Assembly: GCA_010909165.1 (NCBI GenBank)
Contig: VJWM01000116.1
Coordinates: 496,001-560,000 of the forward strand
Reading direction: 5' to 3'
From: Anthoceros angustus
Lineage: Eukaryota > Streptophyta > Anthocerotopsida > Anthocerotales > Anthocerotaceae
DNA length: 64,000 nt
Position 1 is the first letter of the stretch. The number at the start of each line of letters is the position of its first letter. Shown here piece after piece: positions 33,810-46,339 of the stretch. A program made the position numbers and the translations under genes. A model generated the notes under the pieces. It ran no database searches. It was not told the DNA's origin and saw nothing but the letters and a program-made list of their open reading frames with translations.

Positions 33810-34560
33810 ATGAAGGCGCACGGGTCCATGCTTTTACGTGGTCTACGCTTGTCTCCAAAATGGAGGCGCGTGGCGCCATCATTGACAATACGGCGTCTAA
33901 TATGTTTGAACATTTGTCACATGGGATGGCATGGGTCCATGTGTTCCCTAGTTCGCCCAAGGTTAGTCACTTGTTTCTACGTTTGTAGCGGTATAAGCGT
34001 GGGCGCGCATGCGCCTCCACCTCCACCCCTACCGATTCACTCCTCATGTGTTTAACGTTTTCGAAGGGATGGCATTTCGGGCCATGTCCCACGAGTTCGC
34101 AAGGTAAGTCACTTGTTTCTCGTTTGTAGAAAATATAGATAGTGGAGGCGGCATGCCGGGGCCTCCGACAATACCTAGCCCTACTTCGCTCCTCATATGT
34201 TTCAACGCTTTGTCGATGATGGCATGGGTCCATGTGTCCCTAGTTCTTCCAAGGTAAGTCACTTGTTTGTTAGGTGTGTAACAGGAGGCGCCTGCGGGCG
34301 CCTCCGCCTGCTTACACCGCCCACTCACTCATATGTTACAACGCTTGTCGGGACGGCATTTCGCGGGACCATGCGCCCACGAGTTCTCGCCCAAGGTAAG
34401 TCACTTGTTTCTACCGTCAGAAGATATGGAGGCGCGGCATGCCACGCCCATTGACAATACCGCATGCTTCAATATCCATATGTTTCGATGTTTGTCGGAA
34501 GGCGGAATTTCGAGTCCATGCGTCCAAAAGTTCTCTCTAAGGTAAGTCAATCTCCTCACT
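33810..34560. repeat. Tandem array of ~145-bp units with embedded palindromes
   Basis: About five units, each ending in 'aaggtaagtcacttgttt' or a variant (at about 33959, 34101, 34251, 34392, 34539; spacing 141-150 bp). Most units contain a GC-rich palindrome followed by 'gacaatac' and 'catgtttcaacg'-like sequence. The clearest is GGAGGCGCC-TGCG-GGCGCCTCC (34284-34305). Each junction resembles a 5' splice site. Confidence 0.75.
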
Positions 34561-35540
34561 CTTCGAGACTTTTGTTCCCCTTGCCGATTGTTTTTCTTTG
34601 ATAGCACCCATCCATGAAGAGACTCGACAGTACAAAACACACAAGGCATGGAAACGAATTGCATGTCTTGATTGGAAGATGGAAACAGGACTTGCACCGC
34701 ATGTTGAATTTTCATTGTCATCTCCAATAGTTATTACTCCCTCATTAAAACGGTTTTTCCAAAATCATATACCCTTTACGATCGAATGAATAGCAAGAGG
34801 CCTCTCGTGCCCTCTGCCGCCACCAGAATGTCATGTATGGGCATTATTTCAAGGCAAATGTGTGCCCATCGAGGTTGTATATCCCTTTTCCAGCCTATGT
34901 CATGACATTATCCCGGCCTCGCACACAAAGCAACCGTAATTTTGAAGCATTTTTGTGGAAAATGGCGGATCAGCGTTGCTTCCCATGTTCCCGGTCAGTT
35001 TATTCATTGAAAAAGCCGCTCGCTTATTCCGACGGTATGAATATTATCGTGTTCCTTGTCTCCAAGCTTGAACGCCTACCGGCATGCGAGTGCACTGTTA
35101 CCGTTTGTCCACCATGCCCATTCATCCATTTGAAACTTGAACGATGTGCACTTTGCAGCATCACTTGCCATTAACTGCAGTGCGAAGCCACTTCATCCAA
35201 TGAAATAGCTCTTCATCTATTTGGCTCAATTCCTATAATGCTCCAACTCGATCCGTCCGGGCCGGAGAGGTTCCACGTCTCAAAGTCATCAAAATCAAGT
35301 CCGGTTCGCACCATGTCGCCTCGCCTTACCTCTCGTCACCGTGCCTTCGACAGGAGGCCGCTTCTCCAGTCATGTCTCGAATGGAGACCCGTGCTGAGTG
35401 CGGTGGATGAGCGAGACAGTGGAGCGCCAATCCGGTGTTCATGACCTCGGCGACTTGTTTTGGGCTTGATTTGTTTTGTTTTGGTTGTCACTAGGGGATA
35501 GGGTGTGGAGCCAATAGCCATTTTGGCGGATTGCCTTACG
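34561..35540. other. Repeat-rich spacer, nothing recognised
   Basis: Short open frames only. CAG/CTG-poor like its surroundings. No domain, LTR end or terminal repeat identified. Confidence 0.4.
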
Positions 35541-35559
35541 GTGCAATCCTAGACCGGTT

Positions 35560-36000
35560 CGTTGAGGCGGTCGTCCTGCGGGTCCGCCGGAGCGGTCCGC
35601 CCGGTCGAGGCGGTCACGGGAGCGAGGTCCGGCCCGGGCAGGTCCCACGGAGGCCGTCGCGAGGTCCGGTCCGGCTCGGGCGAGTCCACGGAGCGGCGCC
35701 CGGGCGGTCCGGCCAGGCGTCCGTCCGGCGAGGTCTGACGGAGCGTCCGTCCGGGCGAGATCCACGGCCAGGCGGTCGTCCGCGTAGGTCTGACGGAAGG
35801 GTCCGTCAGGCGGGTCGCAGCGGGTCTTCGTCCGTCGCGAAGCCCGGCGGGAATCCGTCCGTCAGTCACGAGCGGCCCGTCCGTCTGCGGCGGAGCGTCG
35901 TCCGGCGGTCGACGGCGCGGCCTGTCGGGCAGGTCCGACGGCGCGTCTCAGCCTCGCCAAGTCCGGCCCGAGGTGGTTGGGCGGGCGGCAGATGCAGTGG
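35560..36000. repeat. GC-rich low-complexity tract
   Basis: A degenerate short-period repeat built from 'gtccg', 'ggcggtc' and 'gggcg' motifs. Open frames exist on both strands, as expected from GC-rich repeats, and should not be read as genes. Confidence 0.7.
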
Positions 36001-36349
36001 GCATAGGCCCGGCATGGATCTTGTTGGCGGGAAGCGGTTGGTGGAAGAAGTCGAAGGATGAGCTACGTCCGGCTTACCACGACGTGGTTGGTACATACAT
36101 AAAGGTGGTTAGGACATACATAAATGTTAGGTTAGGTATGGGGGTATATAGGAAGGCACATGGCCCAAGATGGCGTACTCATCCCGGTACCATCTTCGAC
36201 CTCAGGTGCTCGCCTCCCGTGGCTCGAGGAGCTGGAGTGCCTGGCCACCGTGCGTGATTAATTGGTGTAAAGGGATGTGCCGAGAGCTCTGGTGACGAGC
36301 TCTGCCAACACGCTTGGTGGGTGCAGACCGGGACGGACTGAGCTGTGGG

Positions 36350-36850
36350 GCTCAGGTGACTTCCGAGACCAACCTTGGAGGCTCTGGAGGCAGAGGCCGG
36401 GGTTGCAGGTGTAAGCCACTTCCCCATGAGCAGCGATCGGAAGGGTTAGGGCGCTTGAGGTGACCTGGGGCGGAAGCCATCCCAGGAGGCCTGCCGGAGT
36501 GAAGCCGGGGTTGCAGTCGCTGGCCACTTCCCGTAACGCGGGCGCCGGAAGGGTTAGAGGCGCTGAGGTGACCTGGGGCGGAAGCCATCCCAGGAGGCCT
36601 GCCGGAGTGAAGCCGGGGTTGCAGTCGCTCCACTTCCCGTAACGCGGCCGGAAGGGTTAGGAGGCGCTGGAGGTGACCACCTAGGCGGAAGCCATCTCGG
36701 AGGCTGGCATGAGGTACGTGGGGTTGCAAGCCACTTCCAGGCAGCTAACGCGGTCGGAAGGGTGAGGCGGCTCGAGGTGACCTGCTGGGCGGAAGCCATC
36801 AGAGTGCTGAGGAGGCTGTGGGGTTGTAGGTGCCAGGCCGCTTCCCCGCA
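36350..36850. repeat. Tandem array of ~125-bp units
   Basis: About four units contain 'gaggtgacctg(g)gg', 'cggaagccatc', 'ccggggttgca' and 'ggaagggtta'. Units 2 and 3 (about 36455-36575 and 36575-36690) are nearly identical apart from small deletions such as loss of 'gg' in 'cgctggccac'. Confidence 0.8.
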
Positions 36851-39800
36851 GAACGCAGCTAGGAAGGAGCAAGGGAGGTCCGGTGTGAATACGCCGCGTG
36901 TGTAATACCGCCTTTAGATGGACTGTAGCAGGAGGAGTCGCGCGCGTGTGGGTGTTGCGGTGGAGTTGTGGTCGGACGGAGTTGAGAAGGTAGGAGCGCT
37001 GGGGTGCTAGGTAAATGTGAGATCGACGGAGGAACGCGTCACAACTGCCCGACTTGATCGAGTAAACCCGAGTGGAGTTTGGGAAGGTCCGGTACGCGTT
37101 CCCCGTCCGCTGAGTTGCGAGGCCACCGCCTAGGTTGCGTATCCGCCGACCCAACACATGAAGTCCGGCTCGCGCGAGGTCAGGAGTTCGTGCGTAATAA
37201 GCACAAGTCCATTCCCCGCGAACAAACCCCGTACTACATCGACATTTAGTGCGCCGGCTAGTCCGCTAGCAAAAGTCCGTTTACATAGCCCGAGGCCATT
37301 TGGCCCCTCATCCTCCCACCCAGATATTTGCCGGTCATCCGACTGGTGTTCGCAGCGCCTTCATACGCGTGACTCTAGCAAGCTTCACCTCGCCATACTC
37401 CCATCCCGAACCGGTTGTCCACCACCTTCGCCATGTCAAGGCAATGGCTTCCTCTCGGTGAAAGGTGCTGTGCCATGAGTCCTACCGCTATTTTGAAAAA
37501 GCTTTGTTTGCAAAGGCCCAGTTGTCATTTACTCCTCTTGGCCGGAAAGCTACCGATGCGGTACATGCTACTTGCCCATAATCGAACAATTTTCTCGACC
37601 ACAACCTTGAGACTTGGGAGCAAGTTTCATGTCCCATTGGTTACGTCGCGTTACTCATGATGTATTATATTGCCCACATGGCGCACCGCTCTCAATCGCC
37701 CATTCGCATTTTACCATTAATCATCGTCTTCCGACCAAAGATTGCCTTGTGCATCCGGAGGAGGAGACAATAGACTATAATGGCAAACCAATCACCATAC
37801 ATGATTTATTCCACTTTCACGCGTGACTCGAGTGTGCAAGGGTGACTTGTCATGTCGGTCAGCGGTATGGACGGGCACCAAACCATACCCATCCATTCCG
37901 CCAAGCGGACAAGGCAGTCATCGAGTTTTATTGCGTGTGATGGGAAGTACAAGTAGTGATCAAGGATGAAGGACTTTCCCATCCCAATGTTTAATTACGG
38001 TAAGCATATGTCCCCACATTGTGAAACCGTCCCTGCTCACACTCACGACTCGTGCCCCAGGCGGCAAGAGCCAAGGGACGATGCCCTCCATACCGTCCTT
38101 GATGGTAGGCGAGGGAGAGCAACCTCCATCCATCATCCTCGATGGCCATCGTCATTGGGAATTGCAGCCCTTGTCCTTAATGGCCATCGTCGGTTTCCAC
38201 CACCGAGCAACAATAATGTGCACACACGCGCAATGATCCACAAGACACATTCGGAAGGTGGCGGTTTTGACTTATCACGGATTCCACAAACACTTTATGC
38301 ATGGACTTGGGTAGGTAGGGCCAAAAAGTGTTCACATCCGGCCTCACGGTGAACCCCCATACCGTGTGTGGTCACGAACACCATGCCACCACATGTGGAA
38401 GGAACCACCTCGCCACCGAGCAAGTCCCCACGAGGATAGCCACGATGAGCGCTACGCTCACGCCAGGTGACACGCCCTCCAACCTTTGCAAAGGATCCTT
38501 GATGGCCATCAGCGGTATTTCTAGTTGTGCACACGAAGATGGAGACATGAACACACGCCTCGTGGTGCGAACTACCACTCCACGCCCATTTAGGTTTCCG
38601 CGGAAGCTAGCTCGGCATCGTCAACATGTCCATCATACATGGCATAAGGTAGCAAGGGAGGCGCATGCGGGCATGTTTCCAGAAAACAGGCTCGCCCTGC
38701 GAGGATGACCAAGAGAAAGGTAGTAGCGTGAAGCGAGGGCAAGGTGGTGACATTTAAAGCGGACCACCACCTTCTGACCTCTTGTGCCCCGAGCCACATC
38801 GGGTTGCGGATGAGAGGATCTTGAATTTCAACCTTCCTTACATGTGACAAACCAAACATGGCGAGGCTTTGATGGCGGCCAATAACATGATTCTTTGGTA
38901 AATGCAATGAGTGTGAAAAGTTTGTTTTCATGTCTCCTAAGGGCTGGAAATCCTTTGCGGCGGTCGCGCCATAGTGTCGGAGCCGTCACCTAGGTGCCGC
39001 GTACATTATACGTTACGCCATGTGGCCGCGCATGATTGGTGGAGGCGAGAATGGGAGTCTCGAGCGATGGACATCATTATCTAGGAGAGCGGAATTGGCA
39101 TATATATGGCAAATTCACATACGGAATGATCCTTCATTCATGGCATAATGAAAGGGGCATTTAGTTTGCTTGAATGGCTCTCACGTGCCACCACCGTCCT
39201 TGCACAATGGTGTAGATGTTGATATAGATTATTAAAAGCGATTGGAGCAAGCGTCGGTTCAAGCGACCTTGGACGTGGCATGTTTTCTTCCATGCCATGA
39301 GTTTTCAATTATTCTAATGGCTTGCACCCACCTTCCTTGGACCATGGTGGAGGAGAATTTTATTTGAGAGAAAGGGAACCATTGTCCTTGGTTCATGGCG
39401 GGTTGTAAGATGGCCATGACCTTGTCATGGCATGGCACTTCCTTGGTCATCGCCACTCGAAATCGCATTGCAAACACTTGTCCTTGGGTCACGAAATGGT
39501 CATAAAAAGCGGGGACTATATATGGCATGCATGGAGGAATGGCATCGTGGACAAGGAAGGTGTGTTTGTGTGCGCCGTGCACAAACAGAAGGTGGCAGGC
39601 AAGGCAGGAGCCAGGCGGCATGGCATAGGCATGCCACCGTAGTCCCCCTTCTTGGATGGAAACAGCGGATGGTCCTAGCGGCAAGTGAGGTGGGGCACGT
39701 GGAGAATCAGAGTTTCGAAGTGGAGAGGGTGGATGATCATCGCGTGGAGGCGGGGAGGCGGCGAGAGAGGTCGGGTCTTTGGAGGAGCAACTTCCAGCGG

Positions 39801-41470
39801 TGGAGTCTGCCAAGAGGAGGATCTTTGAGAAAGCGGCCGCAAGAGTGGGTGTCTCTAATAGGTGGGGAGCTATGGCTGCTGCAGGAGAGAATCAAAACTT
39901 TCGGAGGAGGAATCGCGTGACATCGGAGGAGGAGGAATTTGGCGTGAGTCAGGAGAAAGAGGGCTGGTGATCGGGAGGAGCATGGTGGTGCTGCCCAAGA
40001 GGCCGGCCGTGTGGTGGAGAGAGGCCATTGGTCTTGTGGACCTTCGGTGGCGATGGATAACCCCAACAACGTGGGAGGAGGATGCTGTGGAGGAGAAGCT
40101 GCTGCCACAGGGGTGGGCGGTCTCTTGGAGGAGGCGGTTGCGGAGGCCAAGGTGCATATATGATGGTCGGGGAGGCGGTGAGGAGAAGGACACGGTGGCG
40201 GCAATGATGGAAGCGCGCGAGGCGGATGTGGAGATGGCGGATGATGAGGTGGAGACATACACTACATTGCCACTACAGTGGAGAATTGATGGGGCGGTTG
40301 GCGGTAAGCCACTAGGCAGCGTCATTCTTTGTCTGTGCATGGTGGTGGAGTGTACATGGCATGAGCGGTTATGCGATGGAGGTTGGGTGGAGAATGAGGA
40401 GGAGGAGGAGTTGGTGAGGAAGACGGTTGAGGAGCCTTGAAGTGTGTGTTGGAAGCAAGGGAAGAGATGGGGAAGGAGAAGGCGGTGAATTGAAGCATGG
40501 TGGTGGAAGGAAGAAGGGAAGGAGTGAGAGAGATGGGACCAAGGTGGGGCAAAGGAGTTGAGAGGAGTGGTGGGAGGGGGAAGATGAGTTGAGCGAAGGA
40601 TGGATTGGAGAGAATCGAAGTGGAGTGGTCGTTGAGGCATGGAATGCTTGGGAGAAGGTTGGTGCGGCGTGGTGATATGGGGTGAGCTCTAAGTGATGTG
40701 TGGCATGATTGTAGGGAGAAGGGAAGGAAATGGTGGAAGGTGAAGGCCATGTCGGGGAAGGCAATACTGGAGAGAAGGAAGATGGAGGAAAGGTGGCAAG
40801 CGGGGCGCCGTGATCTGGACGGAATGGTGAATGTGTGATGGCATTTCTCTTGATCTCGTGAGTCGATGCGATGCGTGGGTGGACGGTGATGGTCAATCGG
40901 CAACAAGCAGATGGAATTGGTATTCCCACCTTTAGCCTAGCATTCTGAGGGTCCTCTGCCGAAAGTGGTGATTGAGGCTGGATAGGTCTAGGAAGTTGTG
41001 GAGGAACCACGAAAACAATGGTGTTGGTCGAAGAGTCACCAAGTGGCGTCGCAGTTTAGAGGCACATGTTTGTATTGCCAAGGCATATGTTCATATCACT
41101 TGAAAGGCGACATGTTGTAGTTAAAGCCAATGGCATCGGTGGCAACAAAAAAGGGATAGAGGGGCGCTTGAAGTGTCCAAAAATTCCAATTAATTTGTCA
41201 ATAAAATCAAACACATATATATATGCAAGGTATGAGAGTATAAGGTTAGCACATACATATTAGTACATAAACAAGTCTTGAAGCCTATATACGTATATCA
41301 TTATACAAAGGAGGCATATATAAGTACACTAATATAATATAAGTACTAATATAATATAAATATGTACGGATGTGTACATATATATGTACACATGCTTACC
41401 TATACAAAGGATATGCAAAGGAGGTAAAATAGGAAGAGAAGGAAAGGGCTATAACTTAGCACCTTCTCTT
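36851..41470. other. Repeat-derived DNA without a recognised gene
   Basis: Mixed low-complexity and unique-looking sequence. A purine-rich (GGA/GAG) block at 39650-40800 gives long open frames on both strands purely from composition. The stretch 38941-39540 contains one CAG/CTG by hand count. AT-rich from 41060 to 41450. Probably old transposon sequence. Confidence 0.4.
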
Positions 41471-41479
41471 TATGACTGA

Positions 41480-43480
41480 TTGAAGTAGCAAACTCTTACA
41501 ATTGACGCCTCTTTTGTCTCGCCAAGATTGCCTTGTACTGGACTTTTGGGGTTAAGAAATAAGTAGGGTTTTTTTTTCGTAGGTTCAAGAATAAAATAAG
41601 GCGGAAAGGAGGAATAAGCATGGATAGCGCTCGGTTGGACTCGGAGTATACTCCGGACTCGGAGGGCAACGCCGGAACCACCATGGCAAGCACTCGGACT
41701 ACGTCGGTGTGGATAAGTCCGGACCCCTCCGGTCAAAGCAGGATAAATCGCCGAAAGTAACTTAGGGTTGAGTCGTGAGGACGGACTAAGCGGCGCCCGT
41801 GGGCGGCCACAGGAGTGGAGGTCGGCATGCGGCGGGCGAGCCTTGCGGGGCCGTTATAGCAGTATTCACGCCGCGGGCTGCAGCGGCGGCGTAAGGCGTG
41901 CAGCGTAAGGCGGCGAAAGGCGGGCGTAAGGTCGAGAATAAGCTATGCGTACAGCGATTCTGAGGGAAGGGCGCCTTCAGCCCGGTTACTCCCAAAGCGC
42001 GGTCGAAGGAAGGTCATTTCGGCTGTGACCTCGAGACAATTCTCGCGATCTCTTGCGCTCGCAACCCGGCTCTGGCGCTATCTCTTTGAGGGCCCAAGCA
42101 TCTTCGGCGTGGCTCACCGTGAGTTGGAGGCGACAGCGGCGAGGCGCATCGTGCCCGGCCGGACTCGTCGCCGGCTGACAGGGATAAGATGGCACCCAAA
42201 AGCTGCGGAGGTTTGGGAGCCATGGAACCTCGTAAGCGCAACATTGTGACGGCGCTATTGACTTTGGGCCCGGCTGGAGGCGGGGGAATTAGTCGAGGAG
42301 TGGCACTGGATGTGTTCCGGTATGCAGACGTTCACAGCGTCACTCTGGTCCGGAGTTCGGAAGATGTTGGCGCGGCCAACAAGGAGGTTCGGTCAAGAAC
42401 CTCGGGAGGACCAGCGATGGACCTTGGAGGTCTGAGGCGACCTACCGCCAAAGGAGGAAGGGGCGTGGTTCAGGCCCCTCAAGGCGGAAGATAGGGCCGA
42501 CAGCAGTGGCGATCTTTGAGGCACAGAGCGGCGGACAACCAGGTGGTTGATATCGGACCTGGACCCGGTAGAGTAGCATGGCCGGATTATTGTCCATTGG
42601 AACTGCTCACCAAGGTGGATCACCTTGGTGATAACTATTGGTATTCTGCATGCGCTTCGGTAGGAAGAGGCGGGGGGGAAGGATTATCTTGGTTGATCGA
42701 GGCCCATGTGAGGCGAAGCCCTCGCCATCCAGGGCATCCCCATACGATTCATGGGGACATTTGAGCTCTGAAGGAGGGAGATCGGCGCTCGGGAAGGGGC
42801 TGGAGGCCTGCCGGAAGTGGAGGCGTGCAAGGCGCCCGGTGGGGCCGACCCTCTAAGGCCAAGCGGACCGGGAGGAGGGGCAGGAGGATTCGGGACTCCA
42901 TAAATGCAGAGCGGACCCCTCACCACCCGAAGTATGGGAGGAAATCCCTTCCCTTCTCAGTGCCTCCTGGAGCAACAGCGGCGGGAGGGAGCAGCGGAGG
43001 CGGGAGTTGGCGGTTGCGACTCCGTAGCCAACCCGTACCGCGTGCGGCCCAGCCGCCGGACTCGGCGGGAAGAGGCGCAAGGCAGGCGTCTGTGACCTCG
43101 GGCGGTGCAGTGCCTACCCACCTTGCAGGTGCTGGAGGAGGCGGAAAGGGATCTGCCCGAGGCGGAGGTCCTTGGCGGCCGCACCAGCAGTCTGTCCCGG
43201 CGGGGAAGGGGCAAAAGGGCTAGCTCCGGACCCCTCACCCCTCCGAGCCCGGGGAGGGCAAATAAAGGCTCCGGCCAAGAGGGCCAAGGAGGGTGGCTCG
43301 GGAGCTCGGGACCTAAGGGTCTGATTAGGTCCGAGAACCCGAGGACTTACTCGGGCTGGTATGGAGGTCCTTGGCGGTGAAATGCCCTCCACTCACGGAC
43401 TTTGTGGGGGCCTCACGAGCGGCCGTGGAAGAAACACAGGCGGGTCACAGCTACGTCATGGGCCGGTATGCTTTGGGGTC
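41480..43480 (+). repeat. Left arm of a ~2-kb inverted repeat
   Basis: Runs inverted relative to 46340-48300. Matches, allowing indels, include 'aaggcggaaaggaggaataag' near 41600 against its complement near 48228-48247, and 'aaggtggatcaccttggtga' near 42613 against its complement near 47212-47231. The arms are imperfect, with many small indels. Confidence 0.75.
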
Positions 43481-44770
43481 TCTGGGACGGTAGAAGACCC
43501 GGAGGTAGAAGCCACCGGGCGTATGGTGCTCCTCCGGGAGGCGGTTGGAGGGGCCAGGAGGCAGGAGGAAGGCCGGCTCTCGGCCGCATCGAGGAAGGAA
43601 GGGGAGGCGGAGGAAGTCTGGTCCATCCAGGCGGACTAAATTCCTTGGTGGGTGGCGGTGAGCGAGCCTGAGAGGCCCAAGCAGGCGGAAGACCTCTGCG
43701 GGCGGAGGAGGCGAGGCCGGGCGCAAGAAGGCTCGTGGCTGGCGGGCCCGGCAGGCGGCAAATGGGCGGCTCGGTGAAAGCGGCAAGGAGGCGGGCCACT
43801 AAAGGCCGCCGGGATCACTATCGGCGTGATCGGGCCGGTGGAGGAGGCGAGGATAGCTGCTAACTGAAGAAGGAGGCGGGCGGGAGGCGGGTGTGGGCAG
43901 CCATGCCGAGGAGGGAGGCACGGCAGGAGATGGAGGATCTCCGGTCTCGGTGCGTGAGTGGGCTTGCGGGAGATGGAAGACCGCAAGGAGACCACAGGCT
44001 GCGGCTCAAAACTACCATTGAGGAATGGTAGTGCGGGCGTGATCGCGGATCCTGACGAGAAATAGCTCGGCTCTGTTGGACGGGCGGTCTGGCGATGGAG
44101 CAGGAGCGGGGCGTCGCCCGAAATGGAGAAGGACACAAGCGAGGCCGCGATCGAGCGAGTTGCCCGGCCACTTTGGAGAGGAGATGGCGGAGTTAACGGC
44201 GGGAATGAGCGGAGGAGGCGTGTCATACGCGTGACAATCAATCTGCACTTGGGTTTAGTGTTGATTAGCATTAATTAATCTAATTACTTATCTTTAAGTA
44301 AGTAATTAGTGTTAATCTAAAAGTGTTAATTAAGCGTTGATTAGTGTTAATTAATCTAATGTGCTTATGTTAATTAAGCATTGATTAGTGTTAATTAAAC
44401 ATGGTTATGTAGCTAAGTGGATAAGCTCAAGTAATATGCTTTGGCATATTCCTTGCATATTATAGTGTATTCTTAGGATACAATAGCTAAGTGGATAAGC
44501 TCAATATGCTTTGGCATATTCCTTGCATATTATAGTGTATTCTTAGGATATTTACATGCGATGCCAATAGGATATCTTAGGAATATGCCGATGCCGAGGT
44601 CTAGTATATATAGACCCTTCCATTGAGACAAGCTCGGATCATAGCTTGTCCTCTAGATGTCTGAATGCAAGAGCGTTGTGAGGAGGTCACGCGAGCCAGC
44701 ACTCTGAGCTCCCCTCCCGGTGAAGGGGCAAAATAGCTCTGACCCCTCACCCCTCCGAGCCCTGTGACTA
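43330..44770 (+). repeat. LTR-like direct repeat, copy A
   Basis: Collinear with 44830-46170. The distal part is AT-rich ('ttaattaatctaattactta') and contains an internal ~70-bp tandem duplication (about 44412-44480 and 44486-44553). It ends in a promoter-like stretch 'gtctagtatatatagaccct' (about 44599) followed by 'tccattgagacaagctcgg'. This resembles U3/R of an LTR. The first ~150 bp overlap the end of the left inverted arm. Confidence 0.7.
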
Positions 44771-44829
44771 AGAGGGAAAAAAAGCGCAAGAGGGCTAAGG
44801 AGGGTGAAGCTGAGTCAAAGACTCGTGAC

Positions 44830-46170
44830 CTAAGGGTCCCGATTAGGTCCGAGAACCCACCGACTTACTCCGGATCGCGGTATGGAGGTCCGGACTGGAA
44901 ATGCCCGCCTCCACTACGGACTTTGTGGGAGCCTCATCTGGCGGAAGAAACACGGCCTGGCCACTGGACGAGGCTTTGGGGTCTCGGGATACCGAGAAGA
45001 CCTGGAGGTAGAAGCCACCCGAGGCGATGGTGCTCCTCCAGAGCTTGAGGGGCCCAGGAGGCAAGGAGGAAGGCCAAGCTCTCGGCCGACGAGGAAGGGA
45101 AACGGGGAGGCCGAGAGGAAGTCTCGTCCATCCGAGTGACAAAATTCCTTCACCGGGTGAGCAACAAGGCATGTGAGGCCAAGCACGGCGGAAGACCTCT
45201 GCAGTGAGGGAGTAGCGCAGCAGAGGCAGAGGAGGCCGGGCGCAAGCGGAGAAGGCTGGCCGCGAGGCGGCCTGACCGAAGGCCAAATGGGCGAAGCTGT
45301 GAAGGCAAGGAGGCGGTCATTAAGATCGACCGGATCACTATCGGCGGATCGGAACCGTGGAGGGAGACGCAGGATAGCCGCGCTAACCCAAGAAGGAGCA
45401 GGAGGCGGGAGTGGTGGGGGCCACCATGCCGAGGAGGAGGAAGCACGCGCAAGGAGATGGAGGATCTCCTCACCAAGGTGAGAACGCCAGGGAGATGGAA
45501 GACCGCAAGGAGACCAGAGTATCCAAACTACCATTGAGAGGAATGGTAGTTCGCGTGATCGCGGATCACAAGCGAGAATAGAGCTCCCGGCTACATGACG
45601 GGCGAGACGGCGATGGAACAGGAGCAGGACGCCAAATGGAGAAGGACTCAAGGAGGCGCGATGATCGCGAGTTGCCCATCACGGAGAGGAGATGGCGGAG
45701 TACCGCGAATGAGCGGACGCCGCGTGATTAATCTACGCACTTGGGTTTAGTGTTTGATTAGACATTAATCTAATTACTTATCTTTAAGTAAGTAATTGGT
45801 GTTAATTAATCTAAAGTGCTTATGTTAATTAGCGTTGATTAGAGTTAATTAATCTAATTATATTAATTAAGCATTGATTAGTGTTAATTAAACATAGTGA
45901 TAGCTAAGTGATAGCTCAAGTAATATGCTCCATATCCTTGCACATATTATAGTGTATTCTTAGGATACATAGCTAAGTGGATAAGCTCAGTAATACGCTT
46001 TGCGTATTGTACGTATTATAGTGTATTCTTAGGATATTCCATAGGTCACGCCAATAGGGACATATCCGTATGCCTGTCAGTCTAGTATAGACCCTTCCAT
46101 TGAGACAAGCTCGGATCCAGCTTGTCCTCCAGATATCTGCAAAGAGCTGAGGAGAGGCCAGCTATGACTC
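44830..46170 (+). repeat. LTR-like direct repeat, copy B
   Basis: Matches copy A with many small indels. The TATA-like motif is shortened ('gtctagtatagaccct' near 46080). The AT-rich block and the 'gacaagctcggatc' segment are kept. Confidence 0.7.
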
Positions 46171-46339
46171 AGAGCGATGTGTGAGGAATTCTAGTTGTTC
46201 TGTGGGAGTGTGTTTGTGCCGCAATGCATCGTAGCTCCTCCCTCGTTGTTTTGGTTTGCCTATATACCTGCGTATTAGATTTGTTTGCTTGGTTGTTGGT
46301 CGAGGAAGTGCTTATATGAATTCAGTGCTTACTCGTATG

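Noticed and set aside
35560-36000. Arg/Gly-rich open frames (up to 176 codons)
   Set aside because: Produced by GC-rich short-period repeats; composition is repeat-like in all frames.
39650-40640. Long open frames on both strands (up to 256 codons)
   Set aside because: The region is GGA/GAG-rich and poor in TAA/TAG/TGA by composition; the opposite-strand frames are Ser/His/Pro-rich mirror images with no domain.
43130-43800. Long proline/alanine-rich frames in the inverted-repeat arms
   Set aside because: They occur on both strands and shift with every small indel between copies, so they are composition effects.
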